Below are positions 10,251 to 22,900 of a stretch of 64,000 bases of DNA, one piece after another (the first letter of the stretch is position 1; every line of letters begins with the position of its first letter). Under the pieces are notes generated by a model. The model did not search any database. It saw only the letters and a program-made list of their open reading frames with translations, and was not told the origin of the DNA. Source of the DNA: Lepidodermella squamata (Eukaryota; Gastrotricha); contig JBLDXI010000033.1 of the NCBI GenBank assembly GCA_047495785.1, positions 1 through 64,000 on the forward strand, written 5' to 3'. The position numbers and the translations under genes are program-made.

Positions 10251-11330
10251 AGCCAGAAGCTCTTGACGTCTAAATGCTGTCGTTTTCGGCGTCAACGTCA
10301 TTACCGAGATCGATTTAGTTTGTACATATCATTCAATCGCTCCCTCCTTCAATTTTTATAACAATTTTCTGAAAATTTGGAATTTTAAAGGAACGGCAAG
10401 GGTTCGAACCCAAGCTGACGTTCAGCCGCTCTCCAAGGAATTCTTGCATCCGTATGCTCTCGTTCTCGGCGTTTTCGTCATCAGCAACATCGATTCAACT
10501 TATCCTTGTCATTCAATTGTATCCTGATCAATTATTTTTAATTTGTTTACCAAAATTTGAAATTCAAAAAGAAGACCGATTGTTTGTTACAACAACCTCT
10601 CGAAACTTCGAAACTTCAGCTCAAACCTTCTTTTTTGTTCTTTTTGCGTTCTCGTCATCAGTGAGATCGATTCTACCAATTCATGTCATTCAATTGTTAC
10701 CCCGATTAATTTTTACAACAACCTCTCGAAACTTTGAAACTTCAGCTCAAACCTTCTTGTTTCGTTCTTTCCGTTCTCTTCATCAGTGAGATCGATTCTC
10801 CCAATTCATGTCATTCAATTGTTACCCCGATTAATTGTTACAACAACCTCTCAAAACTTCGAATCTTCAAAACATGGTCGTGGGTTCGAACCCGATCTCT
10901 CTTTTTTCTACTATTCAAACTGTTCTTTAACCTTAACGCATTCGTTCTTGGCGTTTTGGTCATCAGCTACATCGATTCTACTAATCCATGTCATTCAATT
11001 GTTAACCTGATTTTACAACTTTGAAATTTTACATCTTCTCGAAATAACAATACATTAACAATAATAGGAATTTACAATCAGCTACATCGATTCTACTAAT
11101 CCATGTCACTCAATTGTTAACCCGATTTTACAACATCTTCTCGAAACTTTGAAATTTTATGAAAGCGAATAAATGTTCAACTACTCTTTAACGTGCATTC
11201 TTCTCAAAATATTTTCCTAGCCATTCAATAATACGTTGGAAGGTTCCTGAGCGAACCCGAAATTACTGCTTATCTATCAAGACCTAATCCGAAGAACATT
11301 CTAATTTACAATTAAATTTCAAATGTCATC
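10250..11330. repeat. ~180-bp satellite array (B-box family)
   Basis: Diverged tandem units containing a GGGTTCGAACCC-type palindrome (10393, 10874), a TCGTCATCA...ATCGATT block and CATTCAATTGT followed by CTCTCGAAACTTCGAAAC. Nearly identical to 47,315-48,395. Short open frames inside are not genes. Confidence 0.8.
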
Positions 11331-11334
11331 AGCA

Positions 11335-11890
11335 TTGGGGTGAGGGGGAAGCACCGTCCCCTCCAACGACGTGGAGGGGATCTCCAAGGGGTGGTTCGAG
11401 TCCTTACCCATTACCCAGGAGAGTAGAGAAAAGAAAGAAAAGGCTAGCGCAGCGTTAGCCTTGTGGAACTCTCCTGGATGGGGGCGCGACTCTGGGAGTT
11501 CCGAAGGAACGCCAGTTCCTTTACGCGTGTTTTACACATACGCCGTAGATTACCACGAACGAAGTGAGATTTCATCCCAACAGGGGGGCCCGAGAACGCG
11601 TTGGTTAACAGGACATACTCCGATCGACTTGCCCGATTTATGGTGGTATCCTGGACCCCTCAGGACCTCCCAGAAACTTTTTCAGCTCAATCGGACCTTC
11701 CGTTGATTTTCTAGAAATTAGGACGGTTTTTTCTTATTTTACCGTATTTTTTGGTCACGTGACCTGAAATGGGTAGTATATGAGGGGACAGTAGGAGGAT
11801 ATGATAGGTACACCAAAAAACAAACCACGCTGACCAAAGCTTCCCAGCCAGCTGACAGGCTGGCCCCTCGCCCCTGGGGGAGAGGGGCCC
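11335..11890 (+). mobile_element. Non-autonomous hairpin-bounded Helentron-like unit, copy 1
   Basis: Starts GGGGTGAGGGGG, with a hairpin TCCCCTCC/GGAGGGGA (11357-11380, loop AACGACGT) and a GGTTCGAGTCC word near the left end. It ends in a second hairpin GGCCCCTC/GAGGGGCC (11862-11889). The 5' part (to GGGGGCGCG) is nearly identical to the left flank of the autonomous element at 48.4 kb and the remainder is related. No coding capacity. Confidence 0.7.
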
Positions 11891-13284
11891 ACAATAGATC
11901 AACAATGCAAGCTCGCGACTAAAGAGCAAACGACAAAAAGGCAATATAAATAAAATGCAAGGTCAATTGAAAAGACGTGAGGCAAATAAATTGTGAATTA
12001 TGCATTTAAAGCAACAGAATTACCCGTAATCGACTACGGAGAATCCGAATACGACATTCATTTTGTTAAAGCAATGATAATCCAATGATAATCACTTCAA
12101 CAAATTTCGCGCTCGAGCAGCTGCGTTACGGACTACGGAGAATCCGAATATGACATTTATTTCATTATCGAAATATGATAACCCATGATAACCCTTCAAA
12201 CCATTTTCGCCCTCCTTTTACCCACTTTCGCCGCGCCACTTGCGTATTTTCACCACGAGTTGCGTATCTTTCACCACCTAACAACTTACGACGCATCACT
12301 GTTGAGGTAAGAAACTTCGAACAAGCACTTCAAATTATGCGCCACATCGACCCATCGACATCGAGCTGCGTATCGCTGAGGACCATCTCATCATTGTTGT
12401 AAATTCAGTCATTCATGTACACTGATGATTGTTATACGTTATACGTATGTGTTCCTTGTGATATGAGTTCTTTGAGAACCTTGTGGAATATGTGTTAAAC
12501 GTGATTCACCACAAAAGATCCGCCTTGAAACACAGCTAACTTACACTGCCTTTTTGTGTCCATTGCCATAGAAGGTGCATTTTGCACATTAATCTATGGG
12601 TTTACCCGTAATCGACTACGGAGAATCCGAATATGACATCCATTTTATTATAAAGCAATCCTAACCCCATGATAATCCTTCCAATAATTTTCCAAAAATG
12701 TTCCGGCTCGCGCGGCTGCGCCGCACTCGCTGAAAGAGTTGCGTAACTTTAACCACCTTACAACTTAACGAATCCTCACCGATGAGGTAAGAAACTTGCA
12801 AGTGTGAATATGCACAGTTTCACATAGCAAAAACCAGCAAGTTGGACATGGCACCCCATTAAAAAACCAAATTAGCCAAATTAGCTGAACATGTTCTTTA
12901 CGAAGAAATGTTTCATATTTCGACGTTTTCGTCATCAACAATTTTTTATATTATTTAATTCAACCCTGCTTGATATTTTACAAACATTATTCGAAACTTC
13001 TAAGAAAGGTCCATAAAGTTTCACATTTCACAAAATGCATTTTTATTTTTCATTCATGCTACTACGAAGTACTAATGATAGCGCGGTACAATAACAAACA
13101 CGTTGACATATGATATCTCAACGAAGCCGTCATTCACCAGATCTGGATACGGAATCCTCGCCACTTAATTCAACGTTGATTAATATTTTGCAAACATTTT
13201 TCGAAACTTTTAAGTATCCCAGTAGGGTCCAAAAAGTTCAACATTTCCCTTGACAATACCCTCGGGAAGTAGCTGTAGCGCTGT
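11891..13284. other. Repeat-derived spacer
   Basis: No gene. Holds several copies of the word TAATCGACTACGGAGAATCC followed by GAATATGACAT (12,026, partial at 12,128, 12,604; also 43,203) and matching CCATGATAATCCTT ends: a further interspersed repeat family. The same text recurs at 14,357-15,747. Confidence 0.5.
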
Positions 13285-13800
13285 GTTACCCCGATTAATT
13301 TTTACAACAACCTCTCGAAACTTCGAAACTTTAGCTCAAACCTTCTTGTTTTGTTCTTTTTGCGTTCTCGTCATCAGTGACATGGATTCTACCAATTCAT
13401 GTCATTCAATTGTTACCCTGATTGTTTTTTTACAACAAACTCTCGAAACTTCGAAACTTCAAAACATGGTCGTGGGTTCGAACCAGATCTCTCCTTTTTC
13501 TACTCATCAATTTGTTCTTCAACCTGCACGCATTCGTTGTTGGCGTTTTCGTCATCAGCTACATCGATTCTACCAATTCATGTCATTCAATTGTTAACTC
13601 GATTTTACAACATCTTCTCGAAATTTTATGAAAGCGAATAAATGTTCAACTACTCTTTAACGTGCATTCTTCTCTAAATATTTCCAAGCCATTCAAAAAT
13701 ACGTTGGACGGTTCCTGAGCGAACCCGAAATTACTACTTATCTATAAACACCTAATCCGGAGAACATTCAAATTTACAATTCAATTTCATGTTTCATCAA
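13285..13800. repeat. ~180-bp satellite array (B-box family)
   Basis: Same unit structure as the array at 10.25 kb, including GGGTTCGAACC at 13,473. Near-identical to 42,030-42,520. Confidence 0.75.
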
Positions 13801-13802
13801 CA

Positions 13803-14356
13803 TTGGGGTGAGGGGGAAGCACCGTCCCCTCCAACGACGTGGAGGGGATCTCGTAGGGGTGGTTCGAGTCCGTACCCATTACCCAGGAGAGTAGAGAAAA
13901 AGAAAGAAAAGGCTAGCGCAGCGTAAGCCTTGTCGAACTCTCCTGGATGGGGGCGCGATATGAGAGTTCCGAAGGAACGTAGTTCCTTACAAGTGTTTTA
14001 CACATACGCCGTAGATTACCACGAACGAAGTGAGATACCTTCCGAAAGGCACCCCCCGGGAACGAGTTGGTTAATAGGACATACTCAGATCAACTTACCC
14101 GATTTATGGTGGTATCCTGGACCCCTCAGGACCTCCCAGAAGTTTTTTCAGCTCAATCGGAGCTTCCGTTGATTTTCTAGAAATTAGGACGGTTTTTTCT
14201 TATTTTACCGTATTTTTTGGTCACGTGACCTGAAATGGGTAGTATATGAGGGGACAGTAGGAGGATATGATAGGTACACCAAAAAACAAACCACGCTGAC
14301 CAAAGCTTCCCAGCCAGCTGACAGGCTGGCCCCTCGCCCCTGGGGGAGAGGGGCCC
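13803..14356 (+). mobile_element. Non-autonomous hairpin-bounded Helentron-like unit, copy 2
   Basis: Same layout as copy 1: left hairpin at 13,824-13,847 and right hairpin ending at about 14,355. The middle (13,960-14,170) differs by substitutions and small indels, while the right half is identical to copy 1. Confidence 0.7.
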
Positions 14357-15859
14357 ACAATAGATCAACAATGCAAGCTCGCGACTAAAGAGCAAACGAC
14401 AAAAAGGCAATATAAATAAAATGCAAGGTCAATTGAAAAGACGTGAGGCAAATAAATTGTGAATTATGCATTTAAAGCAACAGAATTACCCGTAATCGAC
14501 TACGGAGAATCCGAATACGACATTCATTTTGTTAAAGCAATGATAATCCAATGATAATCACTTCAACAAATTTCGCGCTCGAGCAGCTGCGTTACGGACT
14601 ACGGAGAATCCGAATATGACATTTATTTCATTATCGAAATATGATAACCCATGATAACCCTTCAAACCATTTTCGCCCTCCTTTTACCCACTTTCGCCGC
14701 GCCACTTGCGTATTTTCACCACGAGTTGCGTATCTTTCACCACCTAACAACTTACGACGCATCACTGTTGAGGTAAGAAACTTCGAACAAGCACTTCAAA
14801 TTATGCGCCACATCGACCCATCGACATCGAGCTGCGTATCGCTGAGGACCATCTCATCATTGTTGTAAATTCAGTCATTCATGTACACTGATGATTGTTA
14901 TACGTTATACGTATGTGTTCCTTGTGATATGAGTTCTTTGAGAACCTTGTGGAATATGTGTTAAACGTGATTCACCACAAAAGATCCGCCTTGAAACACA
15001 GCTAACTTACACTGCCTTTTTGTGTCCATTGCCATAGAAGGTGCATTTTGCACATTAATCTATGGGTTTACCCGTAATCGACTACGGAGAATCCGAATAT
15101 GACATCCATTTTATTATAAAGCAATCCTAACCCCATGATAATCCTTCCAATAATTTTCCAAAAATGTTCCGGCTCGCGCGGCTGCGCCGCACTCGCTGAA
15201 AGAGTTGCGTAACTTTAACCACCTTACAACTTAACGAATCCTCACCGATGAGGTAAGAAACTTGCAAGTGTGAATATGCACAGTTTCACATAGCAAAAAC
15301 CAGCAAGTTGGACATGGCACCCCATTAAAAAACCAAATTAGCCAAATTAGCTGAACATGTTCTTTACGAAGAAATGTTTCATATTTCGACGTTTTCGTCA
15401 TCAACAATTTTTTATATTATTTAATTCAACCCTGCTTGATATTTTACAAACATTATTCGAAACTTCTAAGAAAGGTCCATAAAGTTTCACATTTCACAAA
15501 ATGCATTTTTATTTTTCATTCATGCTACTACGAAGTACTAATGATAGCGCGGTACAATAACAAACACGTTGACATATGATATCTCAACGAAGCCGTCATT
15601 CACCAGATCTGGATACGGAATCCTCGCCACTTAATTCAACGTTGATTAATATTTTGCAAACATTTTTCGAAACTTTTAAGTATCCCAGTAGGGTCCAAAA
15701 AGTTCAACATTTCCCTTGACAATACCCTCGGGAAGTAGCTGTAGCGCCAGTTTTTTCGAGCTGTACGGCTCTGTGATGCATTACTCAAATTTCGAACTCG
15801 TAAATGGGAGGGAAACCAGATCCTTCACAACTTCACTGGTCTTCTTTTTATAACAAAAT

Positions 15860-16379
15860 CATTCCATCCCATATCTTGCGTCACACGCCGCGTTCACACG
15901 CGCATGATTGAGGTTGGAGGTCTTCGACTTTAAAATGATAACCCTACCAGCAATCCGTGCTAACGATTACGTCAGCCGGGAAAGTTCATCTTTTTCGGAC
16001 CTTCATCAGCGGGAACGATTACGTCTCATAAAAAAACTAGTTGTTCCCTTCCACGGTCCCGTATATTTCGCGTTGCAGAGATTGTGGATGTTCCCCAGGC
16101 AAAATTGAACTTTAAAGTACAAGTTCCCAACTGCCGTATCGCGCGGAATAATTACTGCAAAGGTTTACCTGCCATTCTCGTTATCACTTCTAAATAACGT
16201 AAAACAGTCTCGTATCAATTTCGTTGATTTTCGATTTTCACTACATTTAAGGAAAATATATAGTTGGTGCTTGACGTACCGAAAAATGAGTGTGTAGTCT
16301 GATTCAATGTTAGGGTTCGTATTGTTCGCTTTTAGAGCGGCGTCCTTTTCAAGCTTCACTTTCCGCCCCGTTCACTTTC
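15860..16379. repeat. Duplicated spacer, second copy at 46,355-46,885
   Basis: Closely matches 46,355-46,885; the second copy has a ~22-bp insertion after GATTGAGGTTGGA and scattered substitutions. No gene supported. Confidence 0.6.
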
Positions 16380-16939
16380 AAAGGAAGGTCGAGGGTTCGA
16401 ACCCAAGCTTTCGTTGAACTGCTCTCTAATGATTTCTGTCAACATGCTCTCGCTGTTGGCGATATTTGGTCATCGACTTCAATTCAACTTCAATTCAATC
16501 CTTGTCATTCAATTGTAACCTCAACAATTTGTTTTTCAAGAAATTACCGAAACTTCGGATAGTCGTTGGTTCGAACCCAAACCCTCGTTCAACTGCTCAG
16601 CAACGATTTCTTTCATCCGTATGCTCTCAATCTTGGCGTTAACGTCGTTACCGAAATCGATTTACCTTGTACATGTTATTCAATCGCACCCTGCTTGAAT
16701 TAGTATGCCAATTTTTTGAAAATTTAAAAGTTAAAAGGTCGAGGTTTCGAACCCAAGCTTTCGTTGAACTGCTTTGTGATGATTTCGTTCTCCTTCATGC
16801 AGCCAGAAGCTCTTGACGTCTAAATGCTCTCGTTTTCGGCGTCAACGTCATTACCGAGATCGATTCAGTTTGTACATTCAATCGCTCCCTCCTTCAATTT
16901 TTATAACAATCTCGTCATCAGTGACATGGATTCTACCAA
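16380..16939. repeat. ~180-bp satellite array, target of Polinton insertion
   Basis: B-box palindromes at about 16,393, 16,570 and 16,745 show a period of about 175-183 bp. The array is cut by the Polinton and resumes at 41,385; removing the element and one TTCATG restores the satellite text seen at 42,115. Confidence 0.8.
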
Positions 16940-16945
16940 TTCATG
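16940..16945. repeat. Polinton target-site duplication, left
   Basis: TTCATG immediately left of the element. The identical hexamer follows the right end at 41,379-41,384. Six-base duplications are the rule for Polintons. Confidence 0.9.
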
Positions 16946-17236
16946 AGCAGTAGGAATCGGCCGATCCTAGGCCAGCCACCTCAAAATAAAATTTTCATCT
17001 TTTATCATATTCTCCGCGGCAAATCTTCGGCTTTTCGCATAGCCCATGCGAAATGCAAAAATCATCACCAACGAGTCAAAATCACCGCCTAGGCATATCC
17101 AGCTCAAATTAAATTGAGTTTCACCGAACATCAGAATTTTCCGCTCTAAAAAATTTGAGAATAGCCTGAAAAGGGGTTGTTTTCAGAACACCACCTAGAA
17201 ATGAAATTTACTCCGGATAAGACGCCCTGCGCACTG
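16946..17236 (+). repeat. Polinton left terminal inverted repeat
   Basis: Pairs with about 41,085-41,378 in inverse orientation with scattered differences. It holds a perfect hairpin TTTCGCAT-AGCCC-ATGCGAAA at 17,033-17,053 and a GGCC..GGCC palindrome near the tip. Confidence 0.9.
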
Positions 17237-17711
17237 TTTTTTCATTGCTAAAGGGTTACCCGTCAATCATGCGACGACGCCTGTGTAAATTTTGAATTTT
17301 CCGCCAAAGTAAAAAAGCATGCGGCAAATAATTATTAAATAAAAAAATAAAACATATCAATTTATTATTCCTAGTTAACATACATTCTGAAAATGAAGAA
17401 AATAACATAAACTTTTTTTTTATTCAAAGTGACCTTGACCGCAAGGTGCGTGGCGTGCACGGAACAGCCAAAACGAGTTTTTTCATGCTCTGGAACCTTC
17501 TTCCGGCGCTTTTAAACCGCTGCAGCTCCGCAGATCAGTATCATTCATGCGAATTACAACTTAACTCAATCGTTTCAGATAATGAATTTCGCGATTCTGT
17601 ATTTTTTATAATTTTATAATTTATAATTTATTAATTTATTTTAAATAATATTTTTGAATAAATTCATTTTTATTTATTTTTATTTATCTGTTTATTTTTA
17701 GATAAATTAAA
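17237..17711. promoter_or_regulatory. Upstream region of the cargo operon
   Basis: No coding. Very AT-rich from 17,330, ending in TTTATCTGTTTATTTTTAG (to 17,701), a strong splice-acceptor-like sequence 10 nt before the first ATG, suggesting either a 5' UTR intron or spliced-leader addition. Confidence 0.5.
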
Positions 17712-18416
17712 ATGAATAATCTGGAAGACCTGGCCAATCAACTTGGAGCTAGTCATGCGAAATCTACTCTAAAAATTCTGGAGGAGATGGGCTTATCGGC
17801 AGCAGAACGACAGCCAATTGCTAAGGAGATAGATCGCATCAAGCCAAAGAAAGCAAAACTTATGAATAAAATTCAATACAATCAGCAATTAATTAAATCA
17901 ATCTTAGATAGGTGGCGACAAGATGAAAAAGTGAGTCTTTTTTTTTTATTTATGTTATGTCAACTGTTTTCTTAATATTTTTAGACTCCAAATCTTCACG
18001 CGCATAGAATTGGAGAATTATACAATCTTGTCATTTCTGCCGATACCGATATGCTTAGGAAAATGTTGGATTACTTAAAAACTTGCTTCTTACCCAGTAG
18101 TAATAGTGCAATTCTACAGACATATTATGATGACTTAAGCAATCTACTCAATCTTACTAAAGATACTGTTTTCTTTGTCTTGGAATATCATGTACTCGCT
18201 GTTAATTTAGAACAAGTCAAGGGAAAGGCTAAAGATATGGTAGCGAAGAAGTTAGCAAATGTGAACAATGTTATTGATAGTGCCATTCCTTCTATTATGA
18301 ATCCTTTTAGTCTACCTTCTCTTCAATCTAGCAATCATCCTGGATCTGATGTTGCCAACTCTTCGCTTGAAATTGATGAGATTTGTGACCAGTTGAAGGG
18401 AATAGCATCTGAATGA
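17712..18416 (+). CDS. Cargo gene A, 216 aa, unknown function
   Basis: Exons 17,712-17,930 and 17,985-18,416, joined across a 54-nt intron (GTGAGT...TTTTTAG) in phase 0. The product is mostly helical, without signal peptide or membrane segment: a Lys-rich helix (KPKKAKLMNKIQYNQQL), an aromatic-rich middle (LEYHVLAVNLEQVKG) and a Ser/Asn-rich tail. No family recognised. Stop at 18,416 is followed by AATAAA at about 18,475 and gene B begins 94 nt later, an operon-like spacing. Since the element's own replication and capsid genes lack introns, this pair is probably captured host DNA or a later-acquired cargo. It lies only 0.5 kb inside the left inverted repeat. Confidence 0.7.
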
Positions 18417-18510
18417 GTGTTCAATCTATTTCTGAAAATTATGTTATGAACAATTATTTTGAAAAACCAAGTTCAATAAATCTGCAATTACAATCTTTCT
18501 ATATTTTTAG

Positions 18511-19433
18511 ATGAATGTTAGCAAAATATTTACTGATGCTATTGGGCGTGGGCGAAAGAAAACCAGAAATTCTCTGAAGCTCCGAATCGCGAAGAAATTC
18601 CATGCTGGCATCATGGCCCATAATAAGGATCTCAATGAAGTTCTGGCCTTCGTTGAAAAAGTCCGTCAATCGAAGCCTAATGAGCCAATGAAGCGCGTCA
18701 TCGACTTGGCTAAGAAACTTCCTGACGTTTCTTTGATTGAACCAGTTGAAACTAAGCGTCCGACGAAACCGAAGAAAAAACGTGCTGGCGAAGAGGCTGA
18801 ATATCAAGTCGTCGGCGACAACAGCGATGATGAATCTGGTATAGATGAAACAAGAGATGACGATGACGTAGCTTCTAATCATACGGCCTCCACTGAAGCT
18901 AGTAACGATGTTATTAAGGTACTGTATTAATTATTAATTGCTCGGAATTAAAACGATTCTGTCTTTAGATTTACGGCGCCGAATATGATATTAGCAGCAA
19001 CGACAAAATTTGTGATATGTTTGTTAAATTGTATAATGCTAGTTATGATGGTATTGCGAACTTAACTTCTATCACTGATTCCCGTTCTGTAGAATCGATT
19101 GTAGAGTTTGTAAAAGAAAAGCAAAAATCGTTCAATAAGATTAAAGGCCTACAATTGTTATGTTCTTACTATACTGCCGAAGCCGTCGATAAACTTTATG
19201 GAATGTTTGAAGATAAGAAAGAATTCTATAAACTTGTTTCTGTACAATTCAACTTCGGTAAAACATGGATATCTTATCTCTTAAAACTATTCAAATATTA
19301 TAGATCATATCCAAAGCTTATGAATTGTGCCATCCCGCTTAAACAAATGCTCTACTTAGCTGAAAATACTTCTATTCTAACATTCTTAGCTGGTAATAAA
19401 GCATTTTATGAGACATTAGGATCCAGAGTGTGA
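18511..19433 (+). CDS. Cargo gene B, 290 aa, unknown function
   Basis: Exons 18,511-18,918 and 18,969-19,433, with a 50-nt intron (GTACTG...CTTTAG) in phase 0. The ATG directly follows TATATTTTTAG, so the message for B most likely starts by trans-splicing at that acceptor. N-terminal third basic (GRGRKKTRNSLKLRIAKK), then a candidate nuclear signal (KRPTKPKKKR), a long acidic linker (GDNSDDESGIDETRDDDD) and a helical, hydrophobic C-terminal domain (about residues 137-290) with aromatic clusters. No recognised family. Its partner is gene A immediately upstream. A two-gene module with nuclear-targeting features could be regulatory or a selfish pair, but nothing in the sequence proves either. 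Confidence 0.7.
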
Positions 19434-19459
19434 TTACTTAAGCGTATCTCGTAAACTTG

Positions 19460-19775
19460 AAATCTTATGAATTATAAAATCTCATATTATGTGATCATTA
19501 TTATCATGGTATGTTACAGATTTGCGTTGTTCACCCAGGTGAACGTGAAATTCTGTTACAATCCTTTCATCGTTAAATCTTATGAATTATAAAATCTCGT
19601 ATTATGTGTTCATTATTATCATGGTATGTTACAGATTTGCGTTGTTCACCCAGGTGAACGTGAAATTCTGTTACAATCCTATCATCGTTAAATCTTATGA
19701 ATTATAAAATCTCGTATTATGTGTTCATTATTATCATGGTATGTTACAGATTTGCGTTGTTCACCCAGGTGAACA
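19460..19775. repeat. 115-bp direct repeat, nearly three copies, with palindrome
   Basis: Copies begin at 19,460, 19,575 and 19,690. Each ends in the near-perfect palindrome GTTCACCCAGGTGAAC (19,529, 19,644 and 19,759). It separates gene B from the 3' end of polymerase B. Possible origin, binding site or shared 3' region. Confidence 0.85.
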
Positions 19776-19903
19776 GTGTGCTATTAATTGAATCAGTCGA
19801 GCTTGATTGAATGATCAAAATTATGATTAATGCCTAATAAAATTAATAAGGAATAAGTAATAAGTACCGGTGTTTTTATCTGTAGTAATAGCAGCTTTAC
19901 ACA

Positions 19904-22900
19904 TCACACTGATACATTGCGTATAAATGAGTGTCCATGCGCATATGTGCTCACGCCGTCGCTGCGTACCCATCTTTTATCATCATATGGACATAGCGCT
20001 ACTTTAGTACTTTGAATAGTTACCAGCTTATGATTAAACGATCGAATTTGATTGAACGTAGCTTTAGTCACTACATGCTTCAATACGCAATCTTTATAGT
20101 TTTCAAATTGTATCTGCTTTTTCACACAATGTTTGACAACTCCTTTAGCTTTCTTTACTGATGTCTGTTTATAGAGCCCAGAGTTATCTCCAGCACTCGA
20201 AATTACTGTAGATTTAAAGCTATATGATTTGGATCTCAAGCCAACGAATTCAGTAATGGTTGAAAGGGTAATACCTCCCGCGCATTCATCTTTGAACTTA
20301 CCAATAACTTTCTTGTTCATGTTTGAATGCAATGCGTGATCTTTAGGGTAATCACTGAAGTCCATCAGTTCTTTGAGACTTTCCATGTCCTTATATATAT
20401 CTGCTGTTTCTACATGATAACACAGTGAATCAGTATCAGTGAATAAGAGCTTCGCTTTATCGCCATAACTATTCTTTATCACGTTGTAATGAAAATCATA
20501 CATTAGAGTTTTCGATAATTCTAAAACGCTGAAACCGACAATAATCGGACGATCAAATTTAATTGATGTTTTTGCCATATTTACGCTGCATAAATCTTCG
20601 GCAATCACTTTGGCATCTTTGAAATTTGGCTTGTTTATCAATTTTTGTAATTTCGTGGATTGAGTCACAAGTCTAACGTCAACTCTTTTTCTTAGATTCT
20701 CCATAGTTTTTCCGAATACGGCATTATTCATTAATTTGAAGAAGTCTTTTTCAAAGTCATTTTTAGCTTCACTTCTTTTCTTAGTATTAAATTCAATATA
20801 CGGTGCCAGCCATTTGGACTGCTCAAAGATCAACACTTTATGCACTTTTTTCAAAACCAAACCCATTTTCAATGCCTGCTTCAGGTTTCTGTAATGAATA
20901 ATATAGCGAGTCTTGTCATATAGATTTTGAGTCAGCTTTTTCATGACTGGCGGTTTCGGCAGCTTCAATTCTTGGATAACATTTTGCATGAAAGGGCTAG
21001 GGTTGCAACTTGTCTGCTCAGGGCAGAATGGATAGTCATTATGCGCATCGTGCAGCGTTGCAGGATATTCTAAATCTACCATAAACATATATCCAGTGTT
21101 ATCATCATCTCCTAAATTCATTATAAATTCGGTGGTATATTTATCCAAGTTATTTTCCCATTGATATCGTCCCAATGGTAATACTTGTGACATGGCATAG
21201 CCGTAAAGATTATTAGCATCCAGGTATATTATATATGAATCAGGCTTCGCCGGATCGTATTCTAACATGTATTTGTTGTTTGCTCCTGCATATCTATGAG
21301 TAATTACGCTGACACCGCCTCGAATTCCCTCCTCTACAAATGTTAGCATTTCTTCGTTATCTAATAGTTCGATTTGAACTCCGGTTTTCTTCAACATGGC
21401 ATCCCAGGACAAGCTTGGTGCCGTTAAATAATGAGCAGGATCCAAAGTATAATACTTCATACATGTTTCCCTGAAACTTTCGAAACAATCAGCTAAAAGT
21501 AACACATCAGTTTTCAAATAAAGGTTATGATAGTCTTTCAGTTTTCGACAGCCAAATTCATTATATACACGTTTAGCGTGTTCATAATCTTCTCGTGATA
21601 TTGGTACCCGCTCTAATTTCTCATCTATTGAACTTGAGTGAAGGCTGCTAGAAAAATGTTCAATATCTGGTAGCGAAGGCTCCTCCAATTTTTCAGGGCC
21701 ATCCATATATTCATAGGGATAAAATCCCTTCTGTTTTATCAGATCTAATTGCAGGTCTGTCAACCTCGAAAATTGACTCTTTAAATGAGGAAACGCTCCG
21801 TTTGATTTTTTCAAATTTTGTACCAAATCAGCCAAACTTATTGACATGAAATTAAGACTATCCATGAACCTTAATTTTCCAACGTTGAAGGAAATGAATT
21901 TCTCTGAGCTATTCGCAATCGCTCCTATCTGTAGCAGAGGTTTCTTGCTACGATTTTTCTGATCCTTTGGTAATTTATCCCTTTCTTTTATTCTTTCCTC
22001 ATTTATTTCCTCTATCACTTTTCCAGCTGCCTGTAAAATCAAATGTGCATCATAACCTTTCAAATTATGAAATACAACTGGTATATTGATATTTCTATAG
22101 CTATATTTCAAGTTACATAAACTATGAGCTGCACCTCTGTAATAACCTGTCAGATGATCATGATCTCGCACTTTTTTCAATTTCTCTGAATCATTGACAA
22201 TGACGCCTTTGCAAATATGACACTGTGATGCCTTATTGTATTCCATTTCTTGTTGCCTTGTCAATTGCATCGCCTTGTTGGTATTTCTCAGATATGTACT
22301 CAAAAAAGATTCGGTTTTTATCAAATATCTCAGAAATTTCTCAGTGCATTCCTCGCCCTCAAATTTTACATACCGTGAGGTGATGCTATCCACATCACTT
22401 GCAAGGTAAGCACCAAAAGAGTTCGCTACATGTTTCTGAAAAATATTCGAGTTTTCTCCCTTTTTCTCATCTGTTTTAACCAGGAAACTCTCTGCGTCGC
22501 AATAAAATACAAATGGTATTTTTAGTTGTTTGCCATAATTTTTAAACATAACCGATTCGCCCTTGGGCATTTCAACTTTAACTTTCCCATTTTTCTCATT
22601 GCACTTCTGTCTATCAATATGTTGTTGCTTTGACTCAGCGCTATTAAAACCTTGAAAACATTTGAAACACCAGAATCGCTTATGCTCATGCTTGTTCACT
22701 CGTGATAAAAGTGCACTTGGATTTTTAATCCAGCAGTAATGTGCTTGCTTATTTTCAACAATTCTGAGCAGATTAACTTCTTCTCGAAATTTTTTATCTG
22801 ATACGTAAAACGGGAAGAGGACCTCCTTATCAATTTTCCCACATTCAATAATGTTGATTCGTATTTTATTCATATCTTCCAATTTCGATATATCTTTAAT

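Larger units (their letters stand above)
11220..15747 (+). repeat. 2,466-bp tandem segmental duplication
   Basis: 11,220-13,281 is repeated at about 13,690-15,747 with constant offset 2,466. From about 11,706 onward the copies appear identical; upstream of that they differ at many positions. The second copy includes an extra satellite stretch at its left boundary. Confidence 0.8.

Noticed and set aside
10393-10404. tRNA genes suggested by GGGTTCGAACCC in the satellite
   Set aside because: No A box, cloverleaf or terminator at the expected distances.
10454-11024. Several overlapping open frames in the satellite, also at 13,250-13,641, 41,474-42,366 and 47,519-48,089
   Set aside because: They follow the repeat unit, repeat the same words in different frames and have no coding signature; they are by-products of satellite sequence.
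11711-11944. Minus-strand open frame in the hairpin units, also at 14,177-14,410 and 42,905-43,186
   Set aside because: It crosses the terminal hairpin and survives only because the DNA copies are recent; the more diverged units do not preserve it.
19460-19775. Regularly spaced repeats as a CRISPR array
   Set aside because: The whole 115-bp period is repeated with no unique spacers, and the DNA is eukaryotic.
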